Shown one piece after another: positions 25,628 to 34,690 of a DNA stretch of 64,000 nucleotides. How positions within the stretch are numbered: position 1 is the stretch's first letter; the number at the start of each line of letters is the position of its first letter. A program made the position numbers and the translations under genes. Location: the NCBI RefSeq assembly GCF_014636495.1, contig NZ_BMEM01000007.1, positions 1 to 64,000 of the forward strand, read 5' to 3'. The stretch comes from Ornithinimicrobium tianjinense. Lineage in GTDB: Bacteria; Actinomycetota; Actinomycetes; Actinomycetales; Dermatophilaceae. The notes beneath the pieces are model-generated. The model had not been told where the DNA came from. It searched no databases and saw only the letters and a program-made list of their open reading frames with translations.

Positions 25628-27611
25628 AGTCGCCGTGCTTGAGGCCCTCGCTGATCAGGCTCATGACCGAGGAGTCGGCCAGCGTGGTGACGTCGCCGAC
25701 CTCGCGGTTCTCGGCCACGTCCTTGAGGAGGCGGCGCATGATCTTGCCGGAGCGGGTCTTGGGCAGCTCGGGGACGATCATGATCTGCCGCGGCTTGGCG
25801 ATCGGGCCGATCTCCTTGGCGACGTGGTTGCGCAGCTCGGCCACCAGGTCCTGGCCCTCGCCCGCCTCGTCGGCCTCGCCCACGGCCTCCTGCCGCAGGA
25901 TGACGAACGCGCAGATCGCCTGTCCGGTCGTCTCGTCGGCCGCGCCCACGACCGCCGCCTCGGCGACCTTGGGGTGGGAGACGAGCGCCGACTCGATCTC
26001 GGCCGTCGACATCCGGTGGCCGGACACGTTCATCACGTCGTCGACGCGGCCCAGCACCCAGATGTTGCCGTCCTCGTCGAGCTTGGCGCCGTCGCCGGCG
26101 AAGTACATGCCCTCGAAGCGGCTCCAGTAGGTCTCCTTGTACCGCGCCGGGTCGCCCCAGATGCCCCGGAGCATCGAGGGCCACGGCTCGGTGAGCACGA
26201 GGTAGCCGCCGGAGCCCTTCGCCACCTCCTGGCCCATGTCGTCCACGACCTTCGCGACAATGCCGGGGATGGGGTGCTGCGCCGAGCCGGGGCGCGTCTC
26301 GGTCACGCCCGGCACCGGGCTGATCATGATCGCGCCGGTCTCGGTCTGCCACCAGGTGTCCACGATCGGGCACCGCTCGCCGCCGATGACCTCGCGGTAC
26401 CACATCCACGCCTCGGGGTTGATCGGCTCACCGACCGAGCCGAGCAGCTTGAGGCTGGACATGTCGTACCTGTCCGGGATCTCGCGGCCCCACTTCATGA
26501 AGGTGCGGATCGCGGTCGGCGCGGTGTAGAGGATCGTGACCTTCTTGTCCTGGACGATCTCCCAGAAGCGACCCTGGTGCGGGGTGTCCGGCGTTCCTTC
26601 GTACATGACCTGGGTGGCCCCGAGGGTCATCGGCCCGTAGACGATGTAGGAGTGCCCGGTCACCCAGCCGATGTCGGCGGTGCACCAGTAGACGTCGGTC
26701 TCCGGGTGCACGTCGTGGACCACGTGGTTGGTGTAGGCGCACTGCACGAGGTAGCCGCCGGTGGCGTGGAAGATGCCCTTCGGCTTCCCGGTCGTGCCGG
26801 AGGTGTAGAGGATGAAGAGCGGGTGCTCGGCGTCGAAGGCCTGCGCCTCGTGGGTCTCGGCCGCCGCCTCCAGCGCCTCGTGCCACCACACGTCGCGGCC
26901 CTCGGTCCACTCCACGTCCTGGCCGGTGCGCTGCACCACGAGCACGTGCTGGACGGACGTCTCGCCGACCGCGAGCGCCGCGTCGACCGCGGGCTTGAGG
27001 CCGGAGGGCTTGCCGCGGCGGTAGCCGCCGTCGGAGGTGATGACCACCTTCGCGCCGGCGTCCTCGATGCGGCTGTGCAGCGCCTCGGCCGAGAAGCCAC
27101 CGAAGACGACGGAGTGCGGCGCCCCGAGCCGGGCGCAGGCCAGCATCGCGACCGCGGCCTCGGGGATCATCGGCAGGTAGATCGCGACGGCGTCACCCTC
27201 ACCCACGCCGAGGTCGGCCAGGGCGTTCGCGGCCCGCTGCACCATGCCGTGCAGCTCGGCGTAGGTGATGTCGCGGGTGTCGCCCTCGGGCTCCCCGACC
27301 CAGTGGATCGCGACGCGGTCACCGTGGCCGGCCTCGACGTGCCGGTCGACCGCGTTGACGCACGCGTTGAGACGTCCGCCGACGAACCACTTCGCGAAGG
27401 GCGCCTCGCTCCAGTCGAGGACCTGCCCGAAGTCGGTCTCCCACTGCACGTACTTCCTGGCCTGGTCGGCCCAGAAGCCTTCCCGGTCGGCGGCGGCCTG
27501 CTCGAACAGCTCGGCGCCGGCGTTGGCCTGCGCGACGAAATCCGGGCTCGGTGCGAAGGTGCGCTGCTCGTGGAGCAGGGCCTCGATCCCCTCGGTGGGC
27601 GTGGTGGACAT
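25626..27611 (-). CDS. acs: Acetyl-CoA synthetase
   Basis: A 661-residue ANL enzyme making acetyl-CoA from acetate, ATP and CoA. Motifs: FILYTSGTTGKPKGIFHATGGYL (P-loop), WWQTETGAI (A5), YFAGDGAKLDEDGNIWVLGRVDDVMNVSGHR, and the acetylatable lysine in KTRSGKIMRRLL near the C-terminus. Full length. ATG 27611 has AAGGAGAG 7 nt upstream. It follows the acetate symporter genes on the same strand after a hairpin. Confidence 0.97.
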   Translation of the reverse strand: MSTTPTEGIEALLHEQRTFAPSPDFVAQANAGAELFEQAAADREGFWADQARKYVQWETDFGQVLDWSEAPFAKWFVGGRLNACVNAVDRHVEAGHGDRVAIHWVGEPEGDTRDITYAELHGMVQRAANALADLGVGEGDAVAIYLPMIPEAAVAMLACARLGAPHSVVFGGFSAEALHSRIEDAGAKVVITSDGGYRRGKPSGLKPAVDAALAVGETSVQHVLVVQRTGQDVEWTEGRDVWWHEALEAAAETHEAQAFDAEHPLFILYTSGTTGKPKGIFHATGGYLVQCAYTNHVVHDVHPETDVYWCTADIGWVTGHSYIVYGPMTLGATQVMYEGTPDTPHQGRFWEIVQDKKVTILYTAPTAIRTFMKWGREIPDRYDMSSLKLLGSVGEPINPEAWMWYREVIGGERCPIVDTWWQTETGAIMISPVPGVTETRPGSAQHPIPGIVAKVVDDMGQEVAKGSGGYLVLTEPWPSMLRGIWGDPARYKETYWSRFEGMYFAGDGAKLDEDGNIWVLGRVDDVMNVSGHRMSTAEIESALVSHPKVAEAAVVGAADETTGQAICAFVILRQEAVGEADEAGEGQDLVAELRNHVAKEIGPIAKPRQIMIVPELPKTRSGKIMRRLLKDVAENREVGDVTTLADSSVMSLISEGLKHGD

Positions 27612-27646
27612 CCGTGTCTCTCCTTGCGTCGTCGGGTCGTTGTCGA

Positions 27647-27686
27647 GTATGCCGCGCGCCGCACCCGGGTGCGACGCGCGGCATAC
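27647..27686 (-). terminator. Hairpin between actP-like gene and acs
   Basis: Outer arms GTATGCCGCGCG (27647-27658) and its complement (27675-27686), 12 bp perfect, enclose a second 6-bp pairing GCACCC/GGGTGC (27661-27672). It lies 9 nt after the symporter stop and may terminate or attenuate read-through into acs. The outer ends are copies of the heptamer GTATGCC. Confidence 0.7.
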
Positions 27687-27695
27687 CCGTCGGGG

Positions 27696-29336
27696 TCAGT
27701 GGTCGATGGCCTCGGCGACGCCGTGACCGGTGAGGCTGCGGACCTCGACCTCGGCCCACTTCTGCTCGTTGCGCTCCGGGCTGGTCACCGTGCCCAGCCA
27801 GCCCAGGAAGAAGCCCATCGGGATCGAGATGATCCCGGGGTTCGCGAGCGGGAAGAAGGAGAAGTCCACCTCCGGGTTGGTGATCATCGCCGTCTCCGAG
27901 CCGGAGACGACCGGGGAGAAGACGATGAGCAGGATGGCCGAGGCGAGGCCGCCGTAGATGCTCCACAGCGCACCGCGGGTGTTGAAGCGGCTCCAGAAGA
28001 GGCTGTAGAGGATCGTCGGGAGGTTGGCGCTGGCCGCGACCGCGAAGGCCAGGGCGACGAGGAAGGCGATGTTCTGGCCGTAGGCGAGGATGCCGCCCAG
28101 GATCGCGACGACGCCGATGCCGACGGCGGCCCAGCGGGCGACACGCACCTCCTGCTCGGGGGTCGCCTTGCCGTCCTTGATCACGTAGTTGTAGAGGTCG
28201 TGCGCGAAGGTCGCCGAGCTGGCGATCGTCAGGCCCGCGACCACCGCGAGGATCGTGGCGAAGGCGATGCCGGAGACGACGCCGAGCAGCACCGAGCCGC
28301 CCAGCTCGAAGGCCAGCAGCGGGGCCGCGGAGTTGGCCTTGCCGGGGGCCGAGGTGATGGTGTCCGGTCCGACCAGGGCGGCCGCGCCGTAGCCGACGAC
28401 CAGGGACAGCAGGTAGAAGCCGCCGATGAGCCAGATCGCCCACTCGACCGACTTGCGGGCCTGCTGGGAGGTCGGGACCGTGTAGAAGCGGACGAGCACG
28501 TGCGGCAGACCCGCGGTGCCCAGCACCAGCGCCAGCGACAGGCTGATGAAGTCGATCTTGGTCAGGTCGGAGACGCCGTACTTCAGGCCCGGGTCGAGCA
28601 GCTTCTCACCGGCGTCCGGGGAGTTGTCGACGGCGGCCTGGAGGAGGCCGGAGAGGTTGAAGCCGTACCTACCGAGGACCCAGACGGTGATGATCGCGGT
28701 CGCGCTGATGAGCAGGACGGCCTTGATCATCTGCACCCAGGTGGTGCCCTTCATCCCGCCGATCATCACGTAGGCGAGCATGACCGCGCCCACGACGGCG
28801 ATGACGACGTACTGCGCCCAGAGCGAGTTCAGGCCGAGGAGCAGCGCGACGAGGCCTCCGGCGCCCGCCATCTGGGCGAGCAGGTAGAAGAAGGAGACCG
28901 CCAGCGTGGAGGTGGCGGCCGCGATCCGGACCGGCTTCTGCCGCAGGCGGTAGGACAGCACGTCGGCCATGGTGAAGCGGCCGGTGTTGCGCATCAGCTC
29001 GGCGACGAGCAGGAGCGCCACGAGCCAGGCGACGAGGAAGCCGATCGAGTAGAGGAAGCCGTCGTAGCCCTGCAGCGCGATGGCGCCGGCGATGCCCAGG
29101 AAGGACGCGGCCGAGAGGTAGTCGCCGGCGATGGCCAGGCCGTTCTGCCGGCCGGAGAAGGCGGCGCCGCCGGTGTAGTACTGCGCGGCGGTCTTCTTGC
29201 CGCCGGCCACGCGGATGACGATCGCCAGGGTGACGATGACGAAGGCGGCGAAGACGCCGATGTTGAGCGCCGGGCTGCCCACCTGGACGGCCGCGGCGGC
29301 CGGGAGCGCCAGCGGCGCGGTGAGGATGCTGCTCAT
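27696..29336 (-). CDS. actP: Cation/acetate symporter (SSS family, ActP-like)
   Basis: A 546-residue sodium:solute symporter with about 13 TM segments. GLAIAGDYLSAASFLGIAGAIAL, KGTTWVQMIKAVLL and GTAGLPHVLVRFYTVP are ActP signatures. It imports acetate or other short monocarboxylates for acs just downstream. ATG 29336 overlaps the stop of the DUF485 gene (ATGA), the usual pairing for ActP. Confidence 0.93.
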   Translation of the reverse strand: MSSILTAPLALPAAAAVQVGSPALNIGVFAAFVIVTLAIVIRVAGGKKTAAQYYTGGAAFSGRQNGLAIAGDYLSAASFLGIAGAIALQGYDGFLYSIGFLVAWLVALLLVAELMRNTGRFTMADVLSYRLRQKPVRIAAATSTLAVSFFYLLAQMAGAGGLVALLLGLNSLWAQYVVIAVVGAVMLAYVMIGGMKGTTWVQMIKAVLLISATAIITVWVLGRYGFNLSGLLQAAVDNSPDAGEKLLDPGLKYGVSDLTKIDFISLSLALVLGTAGLPHVLVRFYTVPTSQQARKSVEWAIWLIGGFYLLSLVVGYGAAALVGPDTITSAPGKANSAAPLLAFELGGSVLLGVVSGIAFATILAVVAGLTIASSATFAHDLYNYVIKDGKATPEQEVRVARWAAVGIGVVAILGGILAYGQNIAFLVALAFAVAASANLPTILYSLFWSRFNTRGALWSIYGGLASAILLIVFSPVVSGSETAMITNPEVDFSFFPLANPGIISIPMGFFLGWLGTVTSPERNEQKWAEVEVRSLTGHGVAEAIDH

Positions 29337-29698
29337 CGCCCGGTCCCTCCGATCTGCTCCATGCGCTGGCCGAGGGCCTCGGCGCGGGGGTCGAACTCAC
29401 GGTTGGCCCAGCGGGCGTAGATGAAGGTGATCGCGAAGGTGGTGACGAACTGGAGCAGGCCGAAGATCAGGCCGATGTTGATGTTGCCCCACACCTTGGT
29501 CGACATGAAGCCGGGCGCGTAGCTGGCCGCCAGGACGTAGAGGAAGTACCACGCCAGGAAGAAGGCGGTCATCGGGAAGACGAAGCTGCGGAACCTGCGG
29601 CGCAGGTCCTGGAACTCCTCGGTGCGCTGGAGCTGGACGTAGGGGTCGACACCGGTGTCGGCGACCTCGTCCCTGCTCTCGTGTCGTGACTCGGTCAC
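29333..29698 (-). CDS. DUF485 membrane protein, ActP partner
   Basis: A 121-residue protein with an acidic cytoplasmic N-terminus and two TM helices (FPMTAFFLAWYFLYVLAASYAPGFM and NIGLIFGLLQFVTTFAITFIYARWA), the DUF485 (YjcH-like) pattern. These proteins are genetically coupled to ActP and assumed to assist it. GTG 29698 is chosen because GGAGG lies 5 nt upstream; the longer frame adds a Pro/Ala-rich extension. Confidence 0.88.
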   Translation of the reverse strand: MTESRHESRDEVADTGVDPYVQLQRTEEFQDLRRRFRSFVFPMTAFFLAWYFLYVLAASYAPGFMSTKVWGNINIGLIFGLLQFVTTFAITFIYARWANREFDPRAEALGQRMEQIGGTGR

Positions 29699-29875
29699 GG
29701 TGTCCTCCACAAGGGTCGGGCGGCGCGGACGCGCCGTGGGTGGGACCACTGTGGGCGCGGGCCCGGTGGGCGCGGAAGTGACCCAGGACACCTTCTCGGC
29801 GGACGGTCCCCCGCTGCGGCGAACGGTCGGCGGGGGACGACGAGCGGCGTGGTGCGGTGACGCGGTGGGACGCGC

Positions 29876-31399
29876 TCACCGGGTCGTCTGGGCGGTGATC
29901 TCCTCGGGGGTGTGCAGCCGCACCAGCGTCCGTCGGGCACCGCGAGGTATGCCGCGGGGCGTCGCGAGCGAGACCGTCACCATCACCGCGAAGGCGGCCG
30001 GCACGGTCCAGGCCGCCGGCTGGGCCAGCAGGGCCGCCGCCCACCCGTCCCGGGCGCCGGAGCGGACGGTGAGTCCCAGCGCCCCCACCGCGAGCACCGC
30101 TCCGACGACCAGCCCCGCGGCCGCACCCGGGACGCTCAGCCGGGGCCACCACACCCCCAGGGCCAGGAGCGGGAAGAAGGTCGAGGCGGCGACGACGAAG
30201 GCCAGGGTCACGAACGCCGCGAGCGGCACCTGCGGGAAGACGAGCGAGACGGCATACGGGACCAGGACCGCGAGCACCGTGGCCAGGCGGAAGCCGGTGA
30301 CCTCGGAGTGGTCGCCGGCGGTCAGGCGGGCCAGGCGTGGTCGGACGAGGTCCTGGTTGAGCACGCCGGTGACCGCGACCGCCAGCCCGGAGCTCGTGGA
30401 GAGGAAGGCGGCGAAGGCGCCGCCCGCGAGCGCCGCGGTCAGGATCTCGGCTCCGCCGCCGGTGAAGACCTCGCCCGGCAGCCGCAGCACGACCGTGTCG
30501 GCGCGGTCCCCCGGGGCGAGCACGGGCAGGTAGACCCGGCCGAGCACGCCATACACGACGGTCACGACGTAGAAGGCGCCGAGCAGGGCCAGCACCCGCA
30601 CCGTCGTGCGGCGCGCCGCCGTGCCGTCGGGGTTGGTGTAGTAGCGCACGACGACGTGGGGCAGGCCGGTCGTGCCGAGCGCCAGCGCGACGATCAGGGA
30701 GAAGGTCCGGTAGAGGTGGTGCTCGTCGGGGTCGCGCCCGGTGAACGGCTGCGCCCAGCTGTGGCTGACGTCCGGCGGCGGGGCTTGCGCCGCCCACCAG
30801 GCGGCGACGATCATGCCTGCGGGTATGGCGAGGGCGCTCAGCTTGAGCCAGTACTGGACCGCCTGGACCAGGGTGATCGAGCGCATGCCGCCGGCCGCGA
30901 CCGCGAGCACGACCACGACCGCCACGACCGCCGCCCCGAGCCAGGCGGGCGCGCCGGTGACCAGGCGCAGGGTGAAGCTGGCGCCCTGGAACTGCGGGAC
31001 CAGGTAGAGCCAGCCGATGAGCACGACGAGGACCGAGGAGAGGTGGCGGACGCCGCGCGACTCCAGCCGGCCCTCGGCGAAGTCGGGCAGGGTGTAGGCG
31101 CCGGAGCGGCGCAGGGGCGCGGCGACGAGCACGAGGAGGACGAGGTAGCCGACGGTGTAGCCGACGGGGTACCAGAGCGCGTCGACGCCCTGGTCGTAGA
31201 TCAGGCCCGCGACGCCGAGGAAGCTCGCGGCCGAGAGGTACTCCCCGCCGATGGCCGCGGCGTTGCGACCCGGGGTGACCGCGCGGCCGGCGACGTAGAA
31301 GTCCGAGGTGCGGCGGGCCAGCCGGAGCGCGAAGAGGCTGAGCGCGAGGGTGACCACGCAGACGAGGGCCACGGCGGCCCCGGAGAGGGTCGCGCTCAC
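29876..31399 (-). CDS. Second SSS-family cation:monocarboxylate symporter
   Basis: A 507-residue sodium:solute symporter related to ActP (GGEYLSAASFLGVAGLIYDQG, GGMRSITLVQAVQYWLKL, GTTGLPHVVVRYYTNPDGTAARRTT). About 13 helices. It clusters with the acetate genes but differs enough from the neighbouring copy to have another substrate or affinity. GTG 31399 overlaps the stop of the upstream small gene (GTGA). The extended upstream frame is antisense-like and rejected. Confidence 0.9.
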   Translation of the reverse strand: MSATLSGAAVALVCVVTLALSLFALRLARRTSDFYVAGRAVTPGRNAAAIGGEYLSAASFLGVAGLIYDQGVDALWYPVGYTVGYLVLLVLVAAPLRRSGAYTLPDFAEGRLESRGVRHLSSVLVVLIGWLYLVPQFQGASFTLRLVTGAPAWLGAAVVAVVVVLAVAAGGMRSITLVQAVQYWLKLSALAIPAGMIVAAWWAAQAPPPDVSHSWAQPFTGRDPDEHHLYRTFSLIVALALGTTGLPHVVVRYYTNPDGTAARRTTVRVLALLGAFYVVTVVYGVLGRVYLPVLAPGDRADTVVLRLPGEVFTGGGAEILTAALAGGAFAAFLSTSSGLAVAVTGVLNQDLVRPRLARLTAGDHSEVTGFRLATVLAVLVPYAVSLVFPQVPLAAFVTLAFVVAASTFFPLLALGVWWPRLSVPGAAAGLVVGAVLAVGALGLTVRSGARDGWAAALLAQPAAWTVPAAFAVMVTVSLATPRGIPRGARRTLVRLHTPEEITAQTTR

Positions 31400-31833
31400 C
31401 GGGCCGGGTCCCGGGGGTCGTGACCGCGGGCGTAGCCCTCCCCAGGCGGCTGCTCGCCGGCGACGAACTCGGCGAACCGGCGCTCGTGGCGCTCCGCGCT
31501 GCGCCGGTAGAGCCAGGCGGCCGCGACGGCTGCCGGGTAGACGAGGACGCCGAGGCCGAGCCAGGTCAGCGGCAGCGGGCCGACGTGGACCTGGCGGGCG
31601 GCGGGGACGAGGGCCAGGACCACGGGCAGACCCAGGAGGACCGTGGCGACGGCGCCGAGCACGGTGAGGGCCAGCCGCAGCTGCGCGCGCAGCAGCCCCT
31701 GCAGGTAGAGCTCGCCGACGCCGGTCTGCTCCACGAGCGCGACCCGGGTCCGGCGGCGGCGGGCCGGACGGGCGGCGCTGCGCGACGCGGTGACCCGCAC
31801 TCGCTGGGTGGGCCGCGGCGCCGGGTCGCTCAT
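31396..31833 (-). CDS. Small two-TM membrane protein coupled to the second symporter
   Basis: A 145-residue protein: an Arg-rich cytoplasmic N-terminus, two hydrophobic segments (LALTVLGAVATVLLGLPVVLALV and LTWLGLGVLVYPAAVAAAWLY), then a charged tail. The size, topology and coupling to an SSS symporter mirror DUF485 next to ActP, so it is probably the equivalent accessory subunit; similarity to DUF485 is not obvious by eye. Confidence 0.8.
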   Translation of the reverse strand: MSDPAPRPTQRVRVTASRSAARPARRRRTRVALVEQTGVGELYLQGLLRAQLRLALTVLGAVATVLLGLPVVLALVPAARQVHVGPLPLTWLGLGVLVYPAAVAAAWLYRRSAERHERRFAEFVAGEQPPGEGYARGHDPRDPAR

Positions 31834-31876
31834 GCCGGAACCCTAGCGCCAGCCTGGGCGATGGCTGCGGTGATGG

Positions 31877-31882
31877 TATTTT
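31877..31882 (+). promoter_or_regulatory. -10 element of vapBC
   Basis: TATTTT (TAnnnT) lies 6 nt before ATG 31889, so the mRNA would be leaderless. The element sits in an unusually AT-rich patch between divergent genes. Confidence 0.5.
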
Positions 31883-31888
31883 TCTGCC

Positions 31889-32140
31889 ATGCGAACCACC
31901 ATCGACCAGGCGGGGCGGATCGTCGTGCCCAAGGCGCTCCGAGATGCCATGCACCTGAGCGCCGGGCGCGAGATCGACATCTCCTACGCGGACGGCCTGC
32001 TCGTGATCGAGGTCGTCCCCGCCGACGTCGAGGTGCATCCGGGGACGCCCGGCGAGCTGCCCGTCCTCACGGCCAAGGAGGACCTGCCCGTGCTGTCCTC
32101 CAGCACCGTCCGCGACACCCTCGAGTCGTCCCGGCGGTGA
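31889..32140 (+). CDS. vapB: VapB-type antitoxin (AbrB/MazE fold)
   Basis: An 83-residue antitoxin. The N-terminal swapped-hairpin AbrB motif MRTTIDQAGRIVVPKALRDAMHL binds DNA for autoregulation; the acidic C-terminal half would wrap the toxin. Its stop overlaps the vapC start. Transcribed against the surrounding acetate genes. Confidence 0.9.
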   Translation: MRTTIDQAGRIVVPKALRDAMHLSAGREIDISYADGLLVIEVVPADVEVHPGTPGELPVLTAKEDLPVLSSSTVRDTLESSRR

Positions 32141-32550
32141 GTCCGGCCACCTGCGACACCAGTGTCCTGGTGCCGGCTCTCCTGTCCTGGCACCAGCACC
32201 ACGCGGCGGCGCGCGCCGCCCTGGCGGGCGGACTGACGGTCCTGCCCGGCCATGTCCTCCTGGAGACCTACAGCGTCCTGACCCGCCTGCCCGCGCCTCA
32301 CCGGATCTCCCCCTCGGACGCCCGCACGGCGCTCGCCTCCCTGGAGGCACGGCCGCTCCTGCTCCCCCCGGAGCGCCACGTCCACCTGATCGGGCAGCTC
32401 GCTCGCGTGGGTCTGGGAGGCGGCGCGGTCTACGACGCCCTGGTCGCGGCGACGGCCCTGGAGCACGAGGTAGAGCTGCTGACGCTGGACCGTCGGGCGG
32501 TGCGCGCCTACGAGGTGGTCGGCGCGGCCTTCAGGGTGGTCCAGGCGTAG
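32137..32550 (+). CDS. vapC: VapC-type PIN-domain toxin
   Basis: A 137-residue PIN ribonuclease. Acidic metal-binding residues are visible: Asp in TCDTSVLVPALL, Glu in HVLLETYSVLTRLP, Asp in AVYDALVAATAL and Asp near LLTLDRRA. The GTG start (32137) overlaps the vapB stop. RNA target unknown (tRNA cleavage is common in the family). Confidence 0.9.
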   Translation: MSPATCDTSVLVPALLSWHQHHAAARAALAGGLTVLPGHVLLETYSVLTRLPAPHRISPSDARTALASLEARPLLLPPERHVHLIGQLARVGLGGGAVYDALVAATALEHEVELLTLDRRAVRAYEVVGAAFRVVQA

Positions 32551-32556
32551 CAGCCC

Positions 32557-33333
32557 TCACTCGCCGACGACGAGGCGGCGGACCTCGCGCGCGTGGCGGC
32601 GGGCCACGGCCAGCTCGGGGCCGTCGCCGGAGAGCACGAGGCTGAGCTTGCCCTGGCTCTGCCGCACCTCGGCGACGTGACCGAGCGCCACGAGGGTGGA
32701 GCGGTGGATCCGCACGAACCCCGCGTCCGTCCACCGCTCCTCGAGCGTGCTCAGCGGGACGCGGATCAGGTGCGAGCCCGACTGGGTGAACAACCGGGCG
32801 TAGTCGCCCTGGGCCTGGACGTAGCGCACGTCCGACCGCCGCACGAAGCGCGTCACCCCGCCGAGCTCGACGGCGATCCGCTCGTCCGCAGGCTCCGCGG
32901 CGTCAGCCGGCGCCGCACCCGCCAGGCCCCCGCCCGGGGCGACGGGTGCGGGAGAGCCGGCGTACGGCATACCTCCCAGGACGCGGTCGACCGCGCGCGT
33001 GAGGCGGTCGCGAGAGACCGGCTTGAGGAGGTAGTCGGTGGCCTGGACGGCGAAGGCGTCGACCGCGTGCTCCTCGTGAGCGGTGACGAAGACGACCTGC
33101 GGGCGGTCGGCGAAGCGGGCGATGACGCGCGCCAGCTCCATCCCGTCGAGGCCTGGCATCGAGATGTCGGAGAAGACGACGTCGACCGCACCCTCCTCCA
33201 GGGCGCGCAGGGCGTCGGTGCCGGAGGACGCCGGCTGCACGGAGCTGAACCGCCCGTCCTGCTCCAGGAGCCAGGTCAGCTCGGCGAGGGCGGGCGGTTC
33301 GTCGTCGACGACGAGGGCGCGCATGGGAGCCAT
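32557..33333 (-). CDS. LytTR-family response regulator
   Basis: A 258-residue regulator. The receiver domain has acidic pocket DDEPP, phospho-Asp in VVFSDISMPGLDGMEL and the conserved Lys in YLLKPV. A Gly/Ala/Pro linker leads to a C-terminal LytTR DNA-binding domain (VRYVQAQGDYARLFT, FVRIHRSTLVAL). It pairs with the histidine kinase upstream (27-nt gap) and probably controls the downstream symporter/acetate genes. ATG 33324 (MRALVVDDEPP) is an equally good start. Confidence 0.93.
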   Translation of the reverse strand: MAPMRALVVDDEPPALAELTWLLEQDGRFSSVQPASSGTDALRALEEGAVDVVFSDISMPGLDGMELARVIARFADRPQVVFVTAHEEHAVDAFAVQATDYLLKPVSRDRLTRAVDRVLGGMPYAGSPAPVAPGGGLAGAAPADAAEPADERIAVELGGVTRFVRRSDVRYVQAQGDYARLFTQSGSHLIRVPLSTLEERWTDAGFVRIHRSTLVALGHVAEVRQSQGKLSLVLSGDGPELAVARRHAREVRRLVVGE

Positions 33334-33360
33334 GCTAGGAGGCGCGTGCCCGCCAGGCGG

Positions 33361-34566
33361 TCACGCCCGCACGCCGGGCGCGAACTTCGGCACCCGGAAG
33401 CTGGCCCGGGTGCCCAGACCCGGGGCGGTCTCCACGACGAGGCCGTGGTCGTCGCCGTAGACCTGCCGCAGGCGCGCGTCGACGTTGCCCAGGCCGAGCG
33501 AGTCGGCCGGACCGCCCTCGGTGCCGCCGTCGAGCGCGCGACGGATGCGCTCGGGGTCGGTGCCGACGCCGTCGTCCTCGACGACGATCTCGGCCAGGTC
33601 GCCCAGGTCCGTCGCGGTGATCGACACCGTGCCGACGCCCTCCTTGCCGGCCAGTCCGTGGCGGACGGCGTTCTCGACCAGGGGCTGGACGACGAGGTAG
33701 GGGACGACGACCGGCAGCACCTCCGGGGCGATGAGCAGGTTGACGCGCAGGCGCTCTCCGAACCTGGCCTGCTCGAGGACGAGGTAGCGCTCGACGTTGC
33801 GCAGCTCGTCGGCCAGCGGGGTGAAGGCCCCGCCGCGGCGCAGCGCGTAGCGGGTGAAGTCGGCGAACTCGAGGAGCAGCTCGCGCGCCCGGTCGGGGTC
33901 GGTGCGCACGAAGCTGGCGATGGCGGTGAGGCTGTTGTAGACGAAGTGCGGGCTGATCTGGGCGCGCAGGCTGCGCAGCTCGGCCTCCATCGCGCGGGTG
34001 CGCTCGCGGTCCAGCTCCCCCAGCTCGAGCTGCCCGCCGACCCAGGTCGCCAGCTCCTCGGTCGCCCGGGCGAGCCCGGCGGAGGGACGGTCGGAGTATG
34101 CCGCCAGCGCGCCGGTCACGCGGTCGTCGACGACCAGGGGTGCGACGACGCCGGCCCGGATCTCGCAGTCAGGGTTGGCGCACGGCAGGTCGGCGCGGGT
34201 GAGGACGACGACGTCGCCGCCCTCGAGGACCCGCCGGGCGTGGCCCAGCACCTGGTCCGCGTGGTGGTCGGCCCGCCCCGCCCAGCCGAGCAGCGCCTGG
34301 GTGTCGGTGAGCGCGACCGCGCGGGCCGCGAGCATCAGGCGCAGGTTGCGCGCGGCCCGGGAGGCGGTGTCGCTGGTCAGGCCGGTGCGGAGCTGTCGGC
34401 CGGCCTGGCTGCCGAGCCGCAGAGTCTCGTAGGTGAGCCGGTCGGTCTCGGAGAGGAAGCCGCGCCGGACCCGGCGACGCAGCAGCCAGTAGACCGCGTG
34501 CCCCACCAGCACCACGGCGAGCACGACGATGGCCGTGGGCAGGTGGAGGGCGTCCTGGACCGGCAT
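33361..34566 (-). CDS. LytS-like sensor histidine kinase
   Basis: A 401-residue kinase with one N-terminal TM helix (AIVVLAVVLVGHAVYWLL), a GAF-like sensing region (residues 70-185, with CANPDC) and a His_kinase domain. The phospho-His lies in RAQISPHFVYNSLTAIASF, with ATPase motifs VVQPLVENAVRHG and VEDDGVGTD. It lacks the multi-TM 5TM-LYT domain, so the signal is likely cytosolic or redox-linked. It heads the two-gene regulator pair before the acetate genes. Confidence 0.93.
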   Translation of the reverse strand: MPVQDALHLPTAIVVLAVVLVGHAVYWLLRRRVRRGFLSETDRLTYETLRLGSQAGRQLRTGLTSDTASRAARNLRLMLAARAVALTDTQALLGWAGRADHHADQVLGHARRVLEGGDVVVLTRADLPCANPDCEIRAGVVAPLVVDDRVTGALAAYSDRPSAGLARATEELATWVGGQLELGELDRERTRAMEAELRSLRAQISPHFVYNSLTAIASFVRTDPDRARELLLEFADFTRYALRRGGAFTPLADELRNVERYLVLEQARFGERLRVNLLIAPEVLPVVVPYLVVQPLVENAVRHGLAGKEGVGTVSITATDLGDLAEIVVEDDGVGTDPERIRRALDGGTEGGPADSLGLGNVDARLRQVYGDDHGLVVETAPGLGTRASFRVPKFAPGVRA

Positions 34567-34590
34567 GGCCCGACCCTACGACCACCCCGA

Positions 34591-34634
34591 CCGGACAGGC
34601 GCTCCGGTCACACCGGACAGGCGCTCTGACGCCG
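34591..34634. repeat. 22-bp tandem repeat (family A, reverse orientation), two copies
   Basis: Units at 34591-34612 and 34613-34634 start CCGGACAGGCGCT. Their complement (AGCGCCTGTCCGG) matches the core of the repeats at 25.6 and 35.2 kb, and the period is again 22 bp. It lies just upstream of the kinase start. Confidence 0.7.
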
Positions 34635-34690
34635 GAGGCTCGGTCGACGCCCTGCGGCACCGCACGCGTCCGTCGTCCCCGGCTTCAAAG

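Noticed and set aside
25635-29420. 1261-codon plus-strand frame opposite acs and actP
   Set aside because: Shadow of two well-supported genes; no domain or RBS.
31889-32550. vapBC as part of a defence island or prophage
   Set aside because: No neighbouring phage, nuclease or integrase genes; flanked by acetate metabolism genes.
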